A stretch of DNA of 64,000 nucleotides, taken from positions 8,786 to 72,785 of the forward strand of contig DHCV01000019.1 of the NCBI GenBank assembly GCA_002399025.1, written 5' to 3'. This stretch comes from Bacteroidales bacterium UBA4893 (GTDB taxonomy: Bacteria; Bacteroidota; Bacteroidia; Bacteroidales; P3). Each line of letters begins with the position of its first letter. The first letter of the stretch is position 1. Under the pieces are notes generated by a model that was given only the letters and a program-made list of their open reading frames with translations, made no database searches and was not told the DNA's origin. Made by a program: the position numbers and the translations under genes. This document shows positions 43,966-52,514 of this stretch, one piece after another.

Positions 43966-45810
43966 ATGAGATTTAAGACCTTAGATGCAAAGCAAGAGAA
44001 AAGAATTGTAAATATCTTATTGTTTATTATCTATTTCATTGCACTCTATCCATTAACCAAAGTTGGTTTTACGGTTGGCGATGATATTGATTTATATGTT
44101 CTTTGTACTTCAGGAAGATGGCCTGAAGTTGTTGGCGACTTGCCATATTTGCATGGGAGGTTTTATTTCTTTATAACTCGCTGGATATATGCTTTGCCTT
44201 ATTTGATTGATTCTCCTTTATATTTCTCTACTTTGTATATTCTCCCAATTGCTTTATGTTTTGTTGCCTTTGCTCAATTAATTAATAAACTATTCAAGAA
44301 TTCCAACATCACCCTTTTATCTTCTCTTTTGCTTCTCGCAACCTTCCAAATAATGGGTTTCCACAGCTCAACAACTTCCTATCCTTTCTATTTCACATCT
44401 GCTCTTGCAATGATTCTCTTCTCCTTTTCCCTAATGCTCTCTTACTACAATTCAAATAAAAAATCCTACCTATTACTTTCCTCTTTCCTAATGTTTATTG
44501 CAAGTCTATACTATGAAACATTCATGGTTTACTATCTTGTCTTCCCTATCCTTGCCCTTTGGAAAAGAGGAGAAGAAAACAAAACACCAATCCAGCTAAT
44601 TAAACTTGTCCTCAAAGACTTACTACCATACATAATCTTTGGACTGATTTATCTTATTGCATACTTCGGCTTTATGCATTTCTATCCACCACAATACTCT
44701 GGTTTGCAATTAGCCGATAACTTATCTCCTATGGGCATTTTGAAAACCATGTATAAACTAACCTTTTACGCACTCCCTCTCCAAGTATATTTTGATTATA
44801 AGCATTTAATCTCAACTTCCTTACTCTCAATCACCAATATTCTTTTCTTAGGCTCATCCCTTTTGATAGGAATCCTAACTTATTTCTCACTTAATAGGGA
44901 AACAAAAATAAGATATAAATCACTTATCCTTATTGTTTTAATAGGAATATTCTTTGCACTCATTCCACAAATCTTTATTGCCATAACAAAGAAATACTAC
45001 CTCCAAGATCTAAAGAACTATGTCCCAACCTTCTTCTCTTTCTTTGCCTACACCCTTAGCATTGTCGCAATTATAGTTCTAATAAAAAACCTTTTGGAAT
45101 GGAATAGAGTCTTGAAGCAAATCTTTATCATAATTATTTCATTAACTATGTGTTTTACTGCTTTCCAGACCCAAAGAATCAATAATGCCATTGGAAATGA
45201 TATTAAACTTTCAACAGAACGCCTAACCCTGCTTAAAAGACTTTTGAATGAAAACCCAATACCAAACATTGAAAACCAAATAATCTATCTTGGTCAGGCA
45301 CACAACACAACATCCTCCCTTGCAAGATGGGTAACGCTTCAAAGCATGAATTGGAAAGACTATGCATATAAGGTTACGGAGAAAAATATTGATATTTATG
45401 ATAACTATCAAAAACTATATATTGATTATAAGCAAGACAGCACAAAGGTTTGGGTTGCTTATTTCATACAGAATCAATATCTTAACTATTCAAAACTCCT
45501 CCTAACTGAGTTAAGGGGCGATTCGCTTCCACCAAAGCTAAAAGAAATAATCCCAACAAATATTATTGAAATCCCACTTAAAGGAATTATAAGGCAGGTA
45601 CCCATTTCTGAGATAGAATACCCAATCATGACATGGGAAGAGGAAGAAGCCTATAAGTCAGCTGAGGAGATTGAGAAACTGAATCAGACAATTAGGAACA
45701 TAAAGAACGATACGAATTGGTATATTCAAATCCAAAACAAAGCAAAACAAAAGAACATCAGCCTAAAAAGGCAGCTAAGAGAAGACGCACAATGGGTTAT
45801 GATGCAGTAA
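43966..45810 (+). CDS. Polytopic membrane protein, possible GT-C-type glycosyltransferase
   Basis: 614 residues with about 11 helices in residues 15-420 and a soluble C-terminal part of about 190 residues with a charged helical end (YKSAEEIEKLNQTIRNIKND). After the first helix comes TVGDDIDLYVLC, an acidic pair in the first loop, the position of the catalytic Asp in GT-C fold glycosyltransferases. This is suggestive only. The surroundings (RNA methyltransferase before, array region after) give no clue. No family recognised. Confidence 0.5.
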   Translation: MRFKTLDAKQEKRIVNILLFIIYFIALYPLTKVGFTVGDDIDLYVLCTSGRWPEVVGDLPYLHGRFYFFITRWIYALPYLIDSPLYFSTLYILPIALCFVAFAQLINKLFKNSNITLLSSLLLLATFQIMGFHSSTTSYPFYFTSALAMILFSFSLMLSYYNSNKKSYLLLSSFLMFIASLYYETFMVYYLVFPILALWKRGEENKTPIQLIKLVLKDLLPYIIFGLIYLIAYFGFMHFYPPQYSGLQLADNLSPMGILKTMYKLTFYALPLQVYFDYKHLISTSLLSITNILFLGSSLLIGILTYFSLNRETKIRYKSLILIVLIGIFFALIPQIFIAITKKYYLQDLKNYVPTFFSFFAYTLSIVAIIVLIKNLLEWNRVLKQIFIIIISLTMCFTAFQTQRINNAIGNDIKLSTERLTLLKRLLNENPIPNIENQIIYLGQAHNTTSSLARWVTLQSMNWKDYAYKVTEKNIDIYDNYQKLYIDYKQDSTKVWVAYFIQNQYLNYSKLLLTELRGDSLPPKLKEIIPTNIIEIPLKGIIRQVPISEIEYPIMTWEEEEAYKSAEEIEKLNQTIRNIKNDTNWYIQIQNKAKQKNISLKRQLREDAQWVMMQ

Positions 45811-45847
45811 AACCAATAAAATTCAGCTTAATAAAATATTCTATATC

Positions 45848-45960
45848 CCTTTAAAAATCTTAGATTCCTTTAGAAAGCCATTAGATTTTTTCTTTGCATA
45901 GTTACATTATCGATAAGTAGCTTTGAGGCAAAAAGATACTCTTTGGGGCAAATTAAACAA
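45848..45960. repeat. Left part of composite array region: two short repeat pairs at 20-21 bp
   Basis: CCTTTAAAAATCTTAGATT and CCTTTAGAAAGCCATTAGATT start about 21 bp apart near 45848; CTTTGAGGCA at 45921 and CTTTGGGGCA at 45941 form a second pair 20 bp apart. They lead directly into the next arrays. Confidence 0.6.
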
Positions 45961-45964
45961 GGCA

Positions 45965-46033
45965 TTAATCTACACAAACAAAGCTTTAATCTATTTAAGT
46001 AAGGTTTTAATCTCATTAAACTTCGTTTTGATC
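45965..46033. repeat. Tandem array, 4 units of exactly 21 bp (CTTCG/AAGG family)
   Basis: TTAATC begins at 45965, 45986 and 46007, and the variant TTGATC at 46028. The word before it changes from GGCA through AAGCT and AAGGTT to CTTCGTT, the same alternatives seen in the arrays at 26449 and 55572. Confidence 0.85.
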
Positions 46034-46038
46034 TATAG

Positions 46039-46117
46039 ATCATGGCATGATCTTTGTAACATCATGGCATGATCTGACCCATATCATGGCATGATTTCAC
46101 CGAGATCATGCCATGAT
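46039..46117. repeat. Tandem array, 4 palindromes at exactly 22 bp
   Basis: ATCATGGCATGAT starts at 46039, 46061 and 46083, and ATCATGCCATGAT at 46105. Each is a perfect 6-1-6 dyad, most flanked by a further G/C pair (GATC ends). Spacers between cores (9 bp) are unrelated in sequence but constant in length. About 105 bp before the HU-like gene. Confidence 0.92.
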
Positions 46118-46221
46118 CTCCACATCAAAACTTCGTTTGAGGAGTTTGATACGGCGTTTTTGCAGGGCTGGGCAAGGTTAAATTAGTTGTAAATTAAGTA
46201 TTAACATATATAAATTAGATT

Positions 46222-46638
46222 ATGAGTAAAATTTTCGGAACTTGGAAGAAAAAATTTAAGGATGCTCAGGGCAATGTTACTGAAAAATATTATGCCTGTC
46301 CTAAAACAACAAGAGTTATTGACGAAGACATTTTGGCAGAAGAAATTTCCGAAATGAGTTCTTTGACTCAAGGCGACGTACTTAGTGCCATTTCGGCATT
46401 ATCTTCACGTATTAACGCACATTTGAAGGAAGGTGCAAGTGTAAAGCTAAAAGGAATTGGAGTTTTTGGCATTTGGCTAACAAGCGAGGGCTATGACAAT
46501 CCAAAAGATATTAATCCTAAGAAGGTTAGAGCAAGTAAGGTAACCTTTAGACCAGACAGAGGTTTAGTAAAGTCAATCAAAGAAATGAAATTTGACAATA
46601 TGCCTAAACTTCCAAAAGGGTTGGTTGCCAAGAAATAA
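46222..46638 (+). CDS. HU-like DNA-binding protein (HU-HIG type)
   Basis: 138 residues. The central part fits the HU/IHF fold: ISEMSSLTQGDVLSAISALS forms the helical dimer base, and VKLKGIGVFGIWLTSEGYDN with KKVRASKVTFRPDRGL forms the beta arms. An N-terminal extension (SKIFGTWKKKFKDAQGNVTE) and a basic tail (KLPKGLVAKK) are typical of the Bacteroidota-specific HU-HIG group. It probably bends or coats DNA. It lies directly downstream of the most elaborate intergenic array, and no TAnnTTTG box is evident in its upstream 80 bp. Confidence 0.82.
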   Translation: MSKIFGTWKKKFKDAQGNVTEKYYACPKTTRVIDEDILAEEISEMSSLTQGDVLSAISALSSRINAHLKEGASVKLKGIGVFGIWLTSEGYDNPKDINPKKVRASKVTFRPDRGLVKSIKEMKFDNMPKLPKGLVAKK

Positions 46639-46693
46639 GACTTAATTTAAGAGAGAAGCACAAGCCTTGCGAATTTTGTTAAGGCGAATATAT

Positions 46694-46735
46694 TTTATTA
46701 CGCAAAGTGCGTTACGCATTATGCGTAATGGAAAA
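46694..46735. repeat. Nested palindromes TTACGCA / TGCGTAA
   Basis: TTACGCATTATGCGTAA (46712-46728) is a perfect 7-3-7 palindrome; the overlapping TACGCAAAGTGCGTTA to its left is an imperfect one. The dyad size matches the units at 37377. The rest of this 302-bp convergent gap (46639-46940) shows no gene or terminator with a T tract. Confidence 0.7.
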
Positions 46736-46940
46736 TTAGTGTTTAATCTAATGCAAAATTAATTAGTTAGCTTATAATTAATGTTTTGAGATTTCTTAAT
46801 TAAGAGATAACTCATCAAAAAGGTTGATTTTTTTGCAAAATTTGGATGTGATTTGAGTAGTTTTATCGCTTTTTTGAGCTCTTTTTGTTGAAAAAGCGTT
46901 AAGATTTTAAAGAATTATATAGGGATAAATATTCATTGAG

Positions 46941-47660
46941 TTACTTTATTGATATTCTTATATAGCTAAAATCTTTAGTTTCTTCATTATTTTCAGAGTG
47001 TGTTACTTCTAAGTAAAAAGAATTGTCTTTGCCCCAAAAGTAATTATCTTTTTCAGTTGTTTTCCATCTTGAAAAATGTAATTCTGTAATTAGATTAATA
47101 TCATTTCCTGTAATAGAAAACAATTGAAAATCGGTAATATAGTCATATGGATTATAGGAAAATGAAATTATATGTTTTTTATTAGGAGAGATTAAGGGAG
47201 TATCAAATAATACTATTTCTTTTCCAGAGTCTTTATCTACTAAAAAACAATTAATCCATTCATGAAAGTAACCTGAAACAACATATTTATTCATAAAAGG
47301 AATTTGTCCAAAATATTCATACAGACTAAAGCTATCTCCCTCTTCATCATTATCTATATATTTTACTACTTTATCAATACAATTTAGTCTAATTACTCCA
47401 TTATCTTTGCGAATAGCGAGAGTGTCTCGGTCAAAATAGTTTTCTTCGTTTATTTTATTTCGATTAAACTCTTCTTCACTGATGAATTCTATGTTAATAT
47501 AATTAATTAGTGTGTCGCCATTAATTTGTTCATTTGAAGTCGTATCATAATAGGATATTGTTAAAAGATCATTTTGAGTTAATCTTTTACTTGATTGATC
47601 TTGACAGAAGATGTTATTTGTTAATACCGAAAAGAAGATGAAAAGTATAAGATTCTTCAT
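46941..47660 (-). CDS. Secreted protein of unknown function
   Basis: 239 residues from the ATG at 47660 (MKNLILFIFFSVLTNNIFCQ, a signal peptide cut near CQ-DQ). A longer frame upstream is excluded because a -7 box lies between. The mature part is rich in Asp/Asn and aromatic residues, with short beta-type segments (ISFSYNPYDYITDFQLFSIT, YLEVTHSENNEETKDFSYIR). No domain recognised. Follows rnhB on the same strand. Confidence 0.6.
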   Translation of the reverse strand: MKNLILFIFFSVLTNNIFCQDQSSKRLTQNDLLTISYYDTTSNEQINGDTLINYINIEFISEEEFNRNKINEENYFDRDTLAIRKDNGVIRLNCIDKVVKYIDNDEEGDSFSLYEYFGQIPFMNKYVVSGYFHEWINCFLVDKDSGKEIVLFDTPLISPNKKHIISFSYNPYDYITDFQLFSITGNDINLITELHFSRWKTTEKDNYFWGKDNSFYLEVTHSENNEETKDFSYIRISIK

Positions 47661-47676
47661 AATAAAATTTTTATTG

Positions 47677-47684
47677 CAAAGATA
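47677..47684 (-). promoter_or_regulatory. -7 box of the small secreted protein gene
   Basis: Minus strand TATCTTTG, 16 bp before the ATG at 47660. It sits between the rnhB stop and this gene, fixing the start. Confidence 0.65.
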
Positions 47685-47697
47685 TACTTTTTTAATT

Positions 47698-48300
47698 TTA
47701 ATCTTCAAATAAAGATAATTCACCCAGAAGGTTAAAGGTTTTGCGGTGGTGGGGGGTTACACCGAATTGTTTTATGGCTTCTCTATGTTCTTTTGTTGGG
47801 TAGCCTTTATTCTTTTGCCAGTTATACTCTGGGTATTCTTTTGCTAAGGTTTCCATATATTCATCTCTATAGGTTTTGGCAAGTATTGAGGCTGCTGCAA
47901 TGGAACTGTATTTTGCATCACCTTTCACTATACATTTATAAGGTGTGGTTAATTGGGAGCGAAAACGATTTCCGTCAATTAAAAGTAATTCTATAGGTTT
48001 TTTAATTTGCTCTATGGCACGTGTCATTGCCAAAAAGGATGCATTAAGAATGTTTATTTGGTCTATTTCTTCATTTGAAACAAAGCCAACTCCAAAGGCT
48101 ACGGCTTCTTTTTCAATAATTTCTCTTAATTCTTTTCTTTGCTTAGGATTTAATTGCTTTGAGTCGTTGAGGCTTTGATTTTGAAAATCTTTTGGAAGTA
48201 TTACTGCTGCTGCAACCACTGCTCCACAAAGGCAACCTCTTCCTGCCTCATCAACACCGCATTCAATTGTTTCGGTAGATTGAAAATAGGGTAATAACAT
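47698..48300 (-). CDS. rnhB: Ribonuclease HII
   Basis: Cleaves RNA in RNA-DNA hybrids, including single ribonucleotides in DNA. 200 residues with the catalytic CGVDEAGRG (Asp17, Glu18), LLIDGNRF (Asp), and KGDAKYSSIAAASILAKTYR (Asp); C-terminal HHRKTFNLL motif. It lies 117 bp after purQ on the same strand; the gap contains the imperfect inverted repeat AAGGGTTTAA / TTAAACCCTT, a weak terminator candidate. Confidence 0.96.
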   Translation of the reverse strand: MLLPYFQSTETIECGVDEAGRGCLCGAVVAAAVILPKDFQNQSLNDSKQLNPKQRKELREIIEKEAVAFGVGFVSNEEIDQINILNASFLAMTRAIEQIKKPIELLLIDGNRFRSQLTTPYKCIVKGDAKYSSIAAASILAKTYRDEYMETLAKEYPEYNWQKNKGYPTKEHREAIKQFGVTPHHRKTFNLLGELSLFED

Positions 48301-48417
48301 TTTTAATGGTTAGTGATTAATGGTTAATGGTAAATTGTTTTTATGAAATAAGGGTTTAAAGTTCTCTTTAGAGATTAAACCTTAAACCCTTCTATCATTA
48401 ATCTCTTGAAAAGAGGA

Positions 48418-49107
48418 TTATTTAATATGCTTTAGTATGCTTTCAAAGAAAATCCTTCCATCAATATTTCCTAATTCCTTATCGGATGCTCTTTCTGGGT
48501 GAGGCATCATTCCAAATACGTTTCTTGTTTTGTTTGTTATGCCTGCAATATTCTCAATTGAGCCGTTAGGATTAGACTCTGGTGTGATATTTCCTTTTTC
48601 ATCGCAATAGCGGAAAAGTATTTGGTCGTTATCGTTCAATCGTTTCAAGGTGTCTTCGCTTGCATAGAAATTTCCTTCTCCGTGTGCAATAGGAATATTG
48701 TATGCTTGCCCTATCTTAGCTTCTTTTGTGAAGATGGTATTGTTTGTTTGAGGTGTTATGAATTGATTTTTGCAAATAAACTTCTGTGTATTATTGTGTC
48801 TAAGTGCTCCATCTAAAAGTTTTGACTCAGTAAGAACCTGAAAACCGTTGCAAATACCGATAACGTATCCTCCCTTGTTAGCAAACTCAATAACGTTTTT
48901 CATAATTGGAGAGAAACGTGCTATTGCTCCACTGCGAAGATAGTCTCCATAGGAAAATCCTCCTGGAAGAACTATTAAATCACAATTCTTTGTATCATTG
49001 GTTTTATGCCAAAGTTCAACAACTTCTTGTCCTAAGAGGTTTTGAAGAACGTAAATAATATCGTGGTCGCAGTTTGAGCCTGGGAAAATAACAACTCCTA
49101 TTTTCAT
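48418..49107 (-). CDS. purQ: Phosphoribosylformylglycinamidine synthase subunit PurQ
   Basis: Glutaminase subunit of the FGAM synthase of purine biosynthesis. 229 residues, class I glutamine amidotransferase with GSNCDHDIIYVL at the start, nucleophilic Cys in GICNGFQVLTE, and His/Glu in MPHPERASDKELG. The separate PurQ implies a small PurL and PurS elsewhere, which are not in the window. Own promoter upstream. Confidence 0.95.
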   Translation of the reverse strand: MKIGVVIFPGSNCDHDIIYVLQNLLGQEVVELWHKTNDTKNCDLIVLPGGFSYGDYLRSGAIARFSPIMKNVIEFANKGGYVIGICNGFQVLTESKLLDGALRHNNTQKFICKNQFITPQTNNTIFTKEAKIGQAYNIPIAHGEGNFYASEDTLKRLNDNDQILFRYCDEKGNITPESNPNGSIENIAGITNKTRNVFGMMPHPERASDKELGNIDGRIFFESILKHIK

Positions 49108-49130
49108 TTTATTCTGTATTTTATTTTGTG

Positions 49131-49138
49131 CAAATGTA
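49131..49138 (-). promoter_or_regulatory. -7 box of purQ
   Basis: Minus strand TACATTTG, 23 bp before the purQ ATG. Confidence 0.6.
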
Positions 49139-49169
49139 CGAAAAAACTATCAATTATAATCAACTTCTT

Positions 49170-50156
49170 TTATTCTTGAAGGGATAATATTAGTTTAGTA
49201 ATGATTAGAAGTAGGAGAATTGCGAAGAATATGTTTGAATAAATAAGTTTTCTTTTTGATGTGAAGAAGTTGAAAAACAAGTAAGAAAGTGAAATAGCAA
49301 GAAAAGTTGTTATAAAACATTTGCCAATGCAGTAAAAAGAAATTAGACTTGTAACAAACAAAAGAATAATTAAAATGTTTGTTTTCTTTCTGTAATTAAT
49401 ATTGCAATCTCCCTTACTTGATATTGTATTGTAGAGCGAAACTAATGTGAAAACTCCAATTGTTATATAGAAAATAATTTCAATTGGCTTGAGTGTAACA
49501 TAAAAGTTTGGAATAAAATCAAGATTGGTTATGTATTTTGAATAAACCAATGGAAATGAATCGGTAAGAAAATAATAGACGGCAATAATCAGTATTGGAG
49601 TTAGGAGTCCAAAAAAGCTTACTAACCAATAACGCCATTTGTAAAACCTATAGTTGAGAAAAGAGAGTAGTAGCCAAATCAAAAGTAAAATTGCAGGGAT
49701 ATAGGTTAGGAAGGCTAAGGAAATAAACAAAGAAACATTGAAAATTTCATCCAAGCCCTCATTCTTATCGAAACTTTTGAATATAAAATATAAGCTAATG
49801 ATAAGAAAGGTATTGAAAATCAGTGCTGAACTAATTGTCATAGAGTGATAATTAGTACTTTGAAGCAAGATAAAGATGAATGCTGGCAAAAGTGTATTCC
49901 TTGAAGAAAGTTGATTATATGCAAATATACTATTTAGTACAATCCCTTGAATCAAAACTAAGGCAAAGGCAATAAGGGTGCTTAAAAGTTTGCTCGAAGC
50001 AAAAGTATTATAGATTAATAAATATAGGGGAGCGTCATAATCGGTCTTAATTAATTCGGGTGAAGAAAGAAATGCAGGAAACCATAATAGTAAAGGCAGT
50101 ACTATTATTAATATAAGTTGTAGTGTGTAGTTTTTCTTGAAAGTTCGAATAAACAT
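49170..50156 (-). CDS. DUF6427 family membrane protein
   Basis: 328 residues, about nine helices over the whole length (for example LQLILIIVLPLLLWFPAFL, LLSTLIAFALVLIQGIVLN, YWLVSFFGLLTPILIIAVYY). Conserved feel of the family: an N-terminal LSSPELIKTDYDAPLY and the motif FLNYRFYKWRYWLVSFFGLL in the middle. Function unknown. 62 bp upstream of purQ, with its own -7 box and divergent from the ABC-F gene. Confidence 0.75.
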   Translation of the reverse strand: MFIRTFKKNYTLQLILIIVLPLLLWFPAFLSSPELIKTDYDAPLYLLIYNTFASSKLLSTLIAFALVLIQGIVLNSIFAYNQLSSRNTLLPAFIFILLQSTNYHSMTISSALIFNTFLIISLYFIFKSFDKNEGLDEIFNVSLFISLAFLTYIPAILLLIWLLLSFLNYRFYKWRYWLVSFFGLLTPILIIAVYYFLTDSFPLVYSKYITNLDFIPNFYVTLKPIEIIFYITIGVFTLVSLYNTISSKGDCNINYRKKTNILIILLFVTSLISFYCIGKCFITTFLAISLSYLFFNFFTSKRKLIYSNIFFAILLLLIITKLILSLQE

Positions 50157-50179
50157 AATTAACTAAGAATTTCAAACTA

Positions 50180-50187
50180 CAAAAATA
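50180..50187 (-). promoter_or_regulatory. -7 box of the DUF6427 gene
   Basis: Minus strand TATTTTTG, 23 bp before the ATG at 50156. Confidence 0.6.
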
Positions 50188-50323
50188 CTTAATATTACAA
50201 TACATTACAATTTAAATTTTGTTTTTATGCGTTTTAATCTAAAAATCAATAATATAGATTTGATTTTTATTTCGTAGTTGAAAGAAAACAATTAACTGAA
50301 CTCAACCAAATAGTATTTTTATT

Positions 50324-50428
50324 GAATCTTTATATTAATGGATTAGAATCAAGTTTTATTAAATTAGAATCAAGTTTTAATATTTTAGAATCAAGTTCTA
50401 TTTTGTTGAAATCAGATACAATCTTCCT
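50324..50428. repeat. Tandem array, 5 units of 21-22 bp ending in a promoter
   Basis: GAATC recurs at 50324, 50346, 50367 and 50388, with AAATC at 50409. The middle three units share TTAGAATCAAGTTTTAT or TTAGAATCAAGTTCTAT. Rotated, a unit reads CAAGTTTTATTAAATTAGAA, close to the 26491 unit CAAGGTTTTAATTTATTAAT. The last unit contains the -33 TTG of the ABC-F promoter. The rest of this 315-bp divergent gap (50188-50323) holds no gene. Confidence 0.85.
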
Positions 50429-50435
50429 ATCTTTG
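50406..50435 (+). promoter_or_regulatory. Promoter of the ABC-F gene
   Basis: TTG at 50406-50408, 19 bp, TATCTTTG at 50428-50435, 36 bp before the ATG. The upstream part is array sequence. Confidence 0.75.
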
Positions 50436-50471
50436 CAAATTGTTTCAACTGAATTAAACTAAATTGTTTGA

Positions 50472-52412
50472 ATGATAACTGTAAATAATCTATCAATTGC
50501 TTTTTCTGGGATTGAACTTTTTGATAATGTATCCTTTGTTATTGCTGATAAGGACAGAATTGGACTTGTTGGGAAGAATGGTGCAGGTAAGAGTACTCTT
50601 TTAAAAATTCTATCCAAGCAACAAGAGCCACAAAGTGGAACAATTATTGTTTCGCAATCTCAAACCATTGGTTATCTGCCTCAGGAAATGATTCCTTCTT
50701 CCTCAATGAATATTTTGGATGAAACTCTTACTGCTTTTGAGGAGGCAAAGCTATTGGAAAAGAAAATAGAAGAGCTTAACGACGAAATTGCTCATAGAAC
50801 AGATTATGAAAGTGAGGAGTATGAACGTCTTCTTCATCTTCAATTTGAGGCTAATGAAAGACTTGTTTTGATTGATGCTGCAAATGCTCAGGCTGAAGCT
50901 GAAAAGGTTTTGTTGGGATTGGGTTTTTCTCGCAATGATTTTGAAAGGAAAATAACAGAGTTTAGTTCTGGTTGGCAAATGAGGGTGGAGCTTGCGAAGA
51001 TTCTTTTGAAGAAACCAGACATAATTCTTTTAGATGAGCCAACAAACCACTTGGATATTGAATCAATTGGGTGGCTGGAGAATTTCTTGATAAATTATTT
51101 TGGTGCTGTTGTTTTGGTGTCTCACGATAGGGTGTTTTTGGACAATATTACTCGAAGAACAATTGAGATAACTGCTGGGAAGATTTACGATTATAAGGTT
51201 TCCTATTCCGATTATGTTGATTTGCTTTTTCAAAGAAGAGAAACACAGAGGGCAACCCTAACCAATCAGCAAAAACAGATAGCAGAGATTGAGAAATTCA
51301 TTGAACGTTTTCGCTATAAGGCAACTAAGGCAAAGCAAGTCCAGTCCAGAATTAAGCAAATTGAGAAAATGGAACTTGAAACCATTGATGAAGTGGATAC
51401 TTCAACCATTCATTTTCGTTTTCCTCCATCTCCACATTCTGGAAAGATTGTTGTGCAGATGAAAAACTTAGGGAAGAAGTATGGGACAAAGGAAATTTTG
51501 AAGGATGTAAATATTATAATTGAAAAAGGAGCCAAAATAGCTTTTGTAGGTAAGAATGGGGAGGGCAAGAGTACGCTTTCAAAGATAATTGTTGGTGAAA
51601 TTACGGATTATAGTGGTGAGTACAAGGAAGGACATCAGGTTTCAATTGGCTATTTCGCACAAAATCAGGCTGCACTCTTGGATGGAAACAAAACTGTCTT
51701 TGAAACCATTGATGAGGTTGCAGTTGGAGATATCCGTTCAAAGATTAGGAATATTTTAGGTAGCTTCTTGTTTGGGGAAGATGATATTGATAAGAAAGTA
51801 AAGGTGCTTTCTGGAGGAGAGAAATCAAGGTTGGCTCTTGCCAAACTAATACTTTCGCCCGTTAATCTTTTGGTTCTGGATGAGCCAACAAACCATTTGG
51901 ATATGGACTCAAAGGATATTTTGAAGAATGCCTTAATTCGTTATGATGGAACTTTGATTATTGTTTCTCACGATAGGGATTTCCTTCAAGGACTTACAAA
52001 TAGTCTTTACGAATTCAGGAATAAACACATAACAGAGTTTAAAGGCGATATATTTGAATATCTTGAACACCGCAAAATTGAAGACCTTAAAACATTAGAA
52101 ACAGCAAAGGCTAAGGATTCTCAAAACAAAACAGCCGTTGTTTCAAAGAATAAAATGGATTATGAGAAGTCAAAGGAGTGGGAGAGAGAGCTAAGAAAGA
52201 TTAGAACAAAGATTGAGAAAACAGAACAAGAGATAGAGAGTCTTGAAGCTGAAATCCAAGAGATTGACTCCAAGCTTGCAGACCCTAATATAATTCAAAC
52301 CCTAATCTTAGACGATAATTTCTACAAAACATACCAATCAAAGAAAGACCATCTAATGCAAAAGATGAAACTATGGGAAGATTTGTCTTTGGAACTGGAA
52401 GAGAAAACATAG
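50472..52412 (+). CDS. ABC-F family ATPase
   Basis: Soluble protein with two ATP-binding cassettes and no membrane part; family members act on ribosomes (translation factors or antibiotic protection). 646 residues. Cassette 1: Walker A GLVGKNGAGKST near residue 33, signature FSSGWQMRVELA, LLDEPTNHLD. Linker about 245-315 with the P-site tRNA-interaction-like helices (RFRYKATKAKQVQSRIKQIE). Cassette 2: FVGKNGEGKST, LSGGEKSRLALA, VLDEPTNHLD. C-terminal coiled coil about 560-645 as in Uup. Closest to the Uup/YdiF-type group; resistance function is not implied. Shares a bidirectional terminator with korB. Confidence 0.93.
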   Translation: MITVNNLSIAFSGIELFDNVSFVIADKDRIGLVGKNGAGKSTLLKILSKQQEPQSGTIIVSQSQTIGYLPQEMIPSSSMNILDETLTAFEEAKLLEKKIEELNDEIAHRTDYESEEYERLLHLQFEANERLVLIDAANAQAEAEKVLLGLGFSRNDFERKITEFSSGWQMRVELAKILLKKPDIILLDEPTNHLDIESIGWLENFLINYFGAVVLVSHDRVFLDNITRRTIEITAGKIYDYKVSYSDYVDLLFQRRETQRATLTNQQKQIAEIEKFIERFRYKATKAKQVQSRIKQIEKMELETIDEVDTSTIHFRFPPSPHSGKIVVQMKNLGKKYGTKEILKDVNIIIEKGAKIAFVGKNGEGKSTLSKIIVGEITDYSGEYKEGHQVSIGYFAQNQAALLDGNKTVFETIDEVAVGDIRSKIRNILGSFLFGEDDIDKKVKVLSGGEKSRLALAKLILSPVNLLVLDEPTNHLDMDSKDILKNALIRYDGTLIIVSHDRDFLQGLTNSLYEFRNKHITEFKGDIFEYLEHRKIEDLKTLETAKAKDSQNKTAVVSKNKMDYEKSKEWERELRKIRTKIEKTEQEIESLEAEIQEIDSKLADPNIIQTLILDDNFYKTYQSKKDHLMQKMKLWEDLSLELEEKT

Positions 52413-52464
52413 TAAGAGAATTAATAGAAAGCTTCTTCTTGCCCAACATGAGATTTAATTAAAC

Positions 52465-52500
52465 AAAAAAAGCAGTTCTTTTGGAACTGCTTTTCGTTTT
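52465..52500. terminator. Bidirectional terminator between ABC-F and korB
   Basis: AGCAGTTC pairs with GAACTGCT, 5-nt loop, flanked by an A run on the left and a T run on the right, so it ends both convergent genes. Confidence 0.85.
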
Positions 52501-52514
52501 ATAGTGTTTTTGGA

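Noticed and set aside
47661..47723. Upstream extension of the secreted-protein gene
   Set aside because: The extension overlaps the rnhB stop and a -7 promoter box, and would bury the signal peptide.
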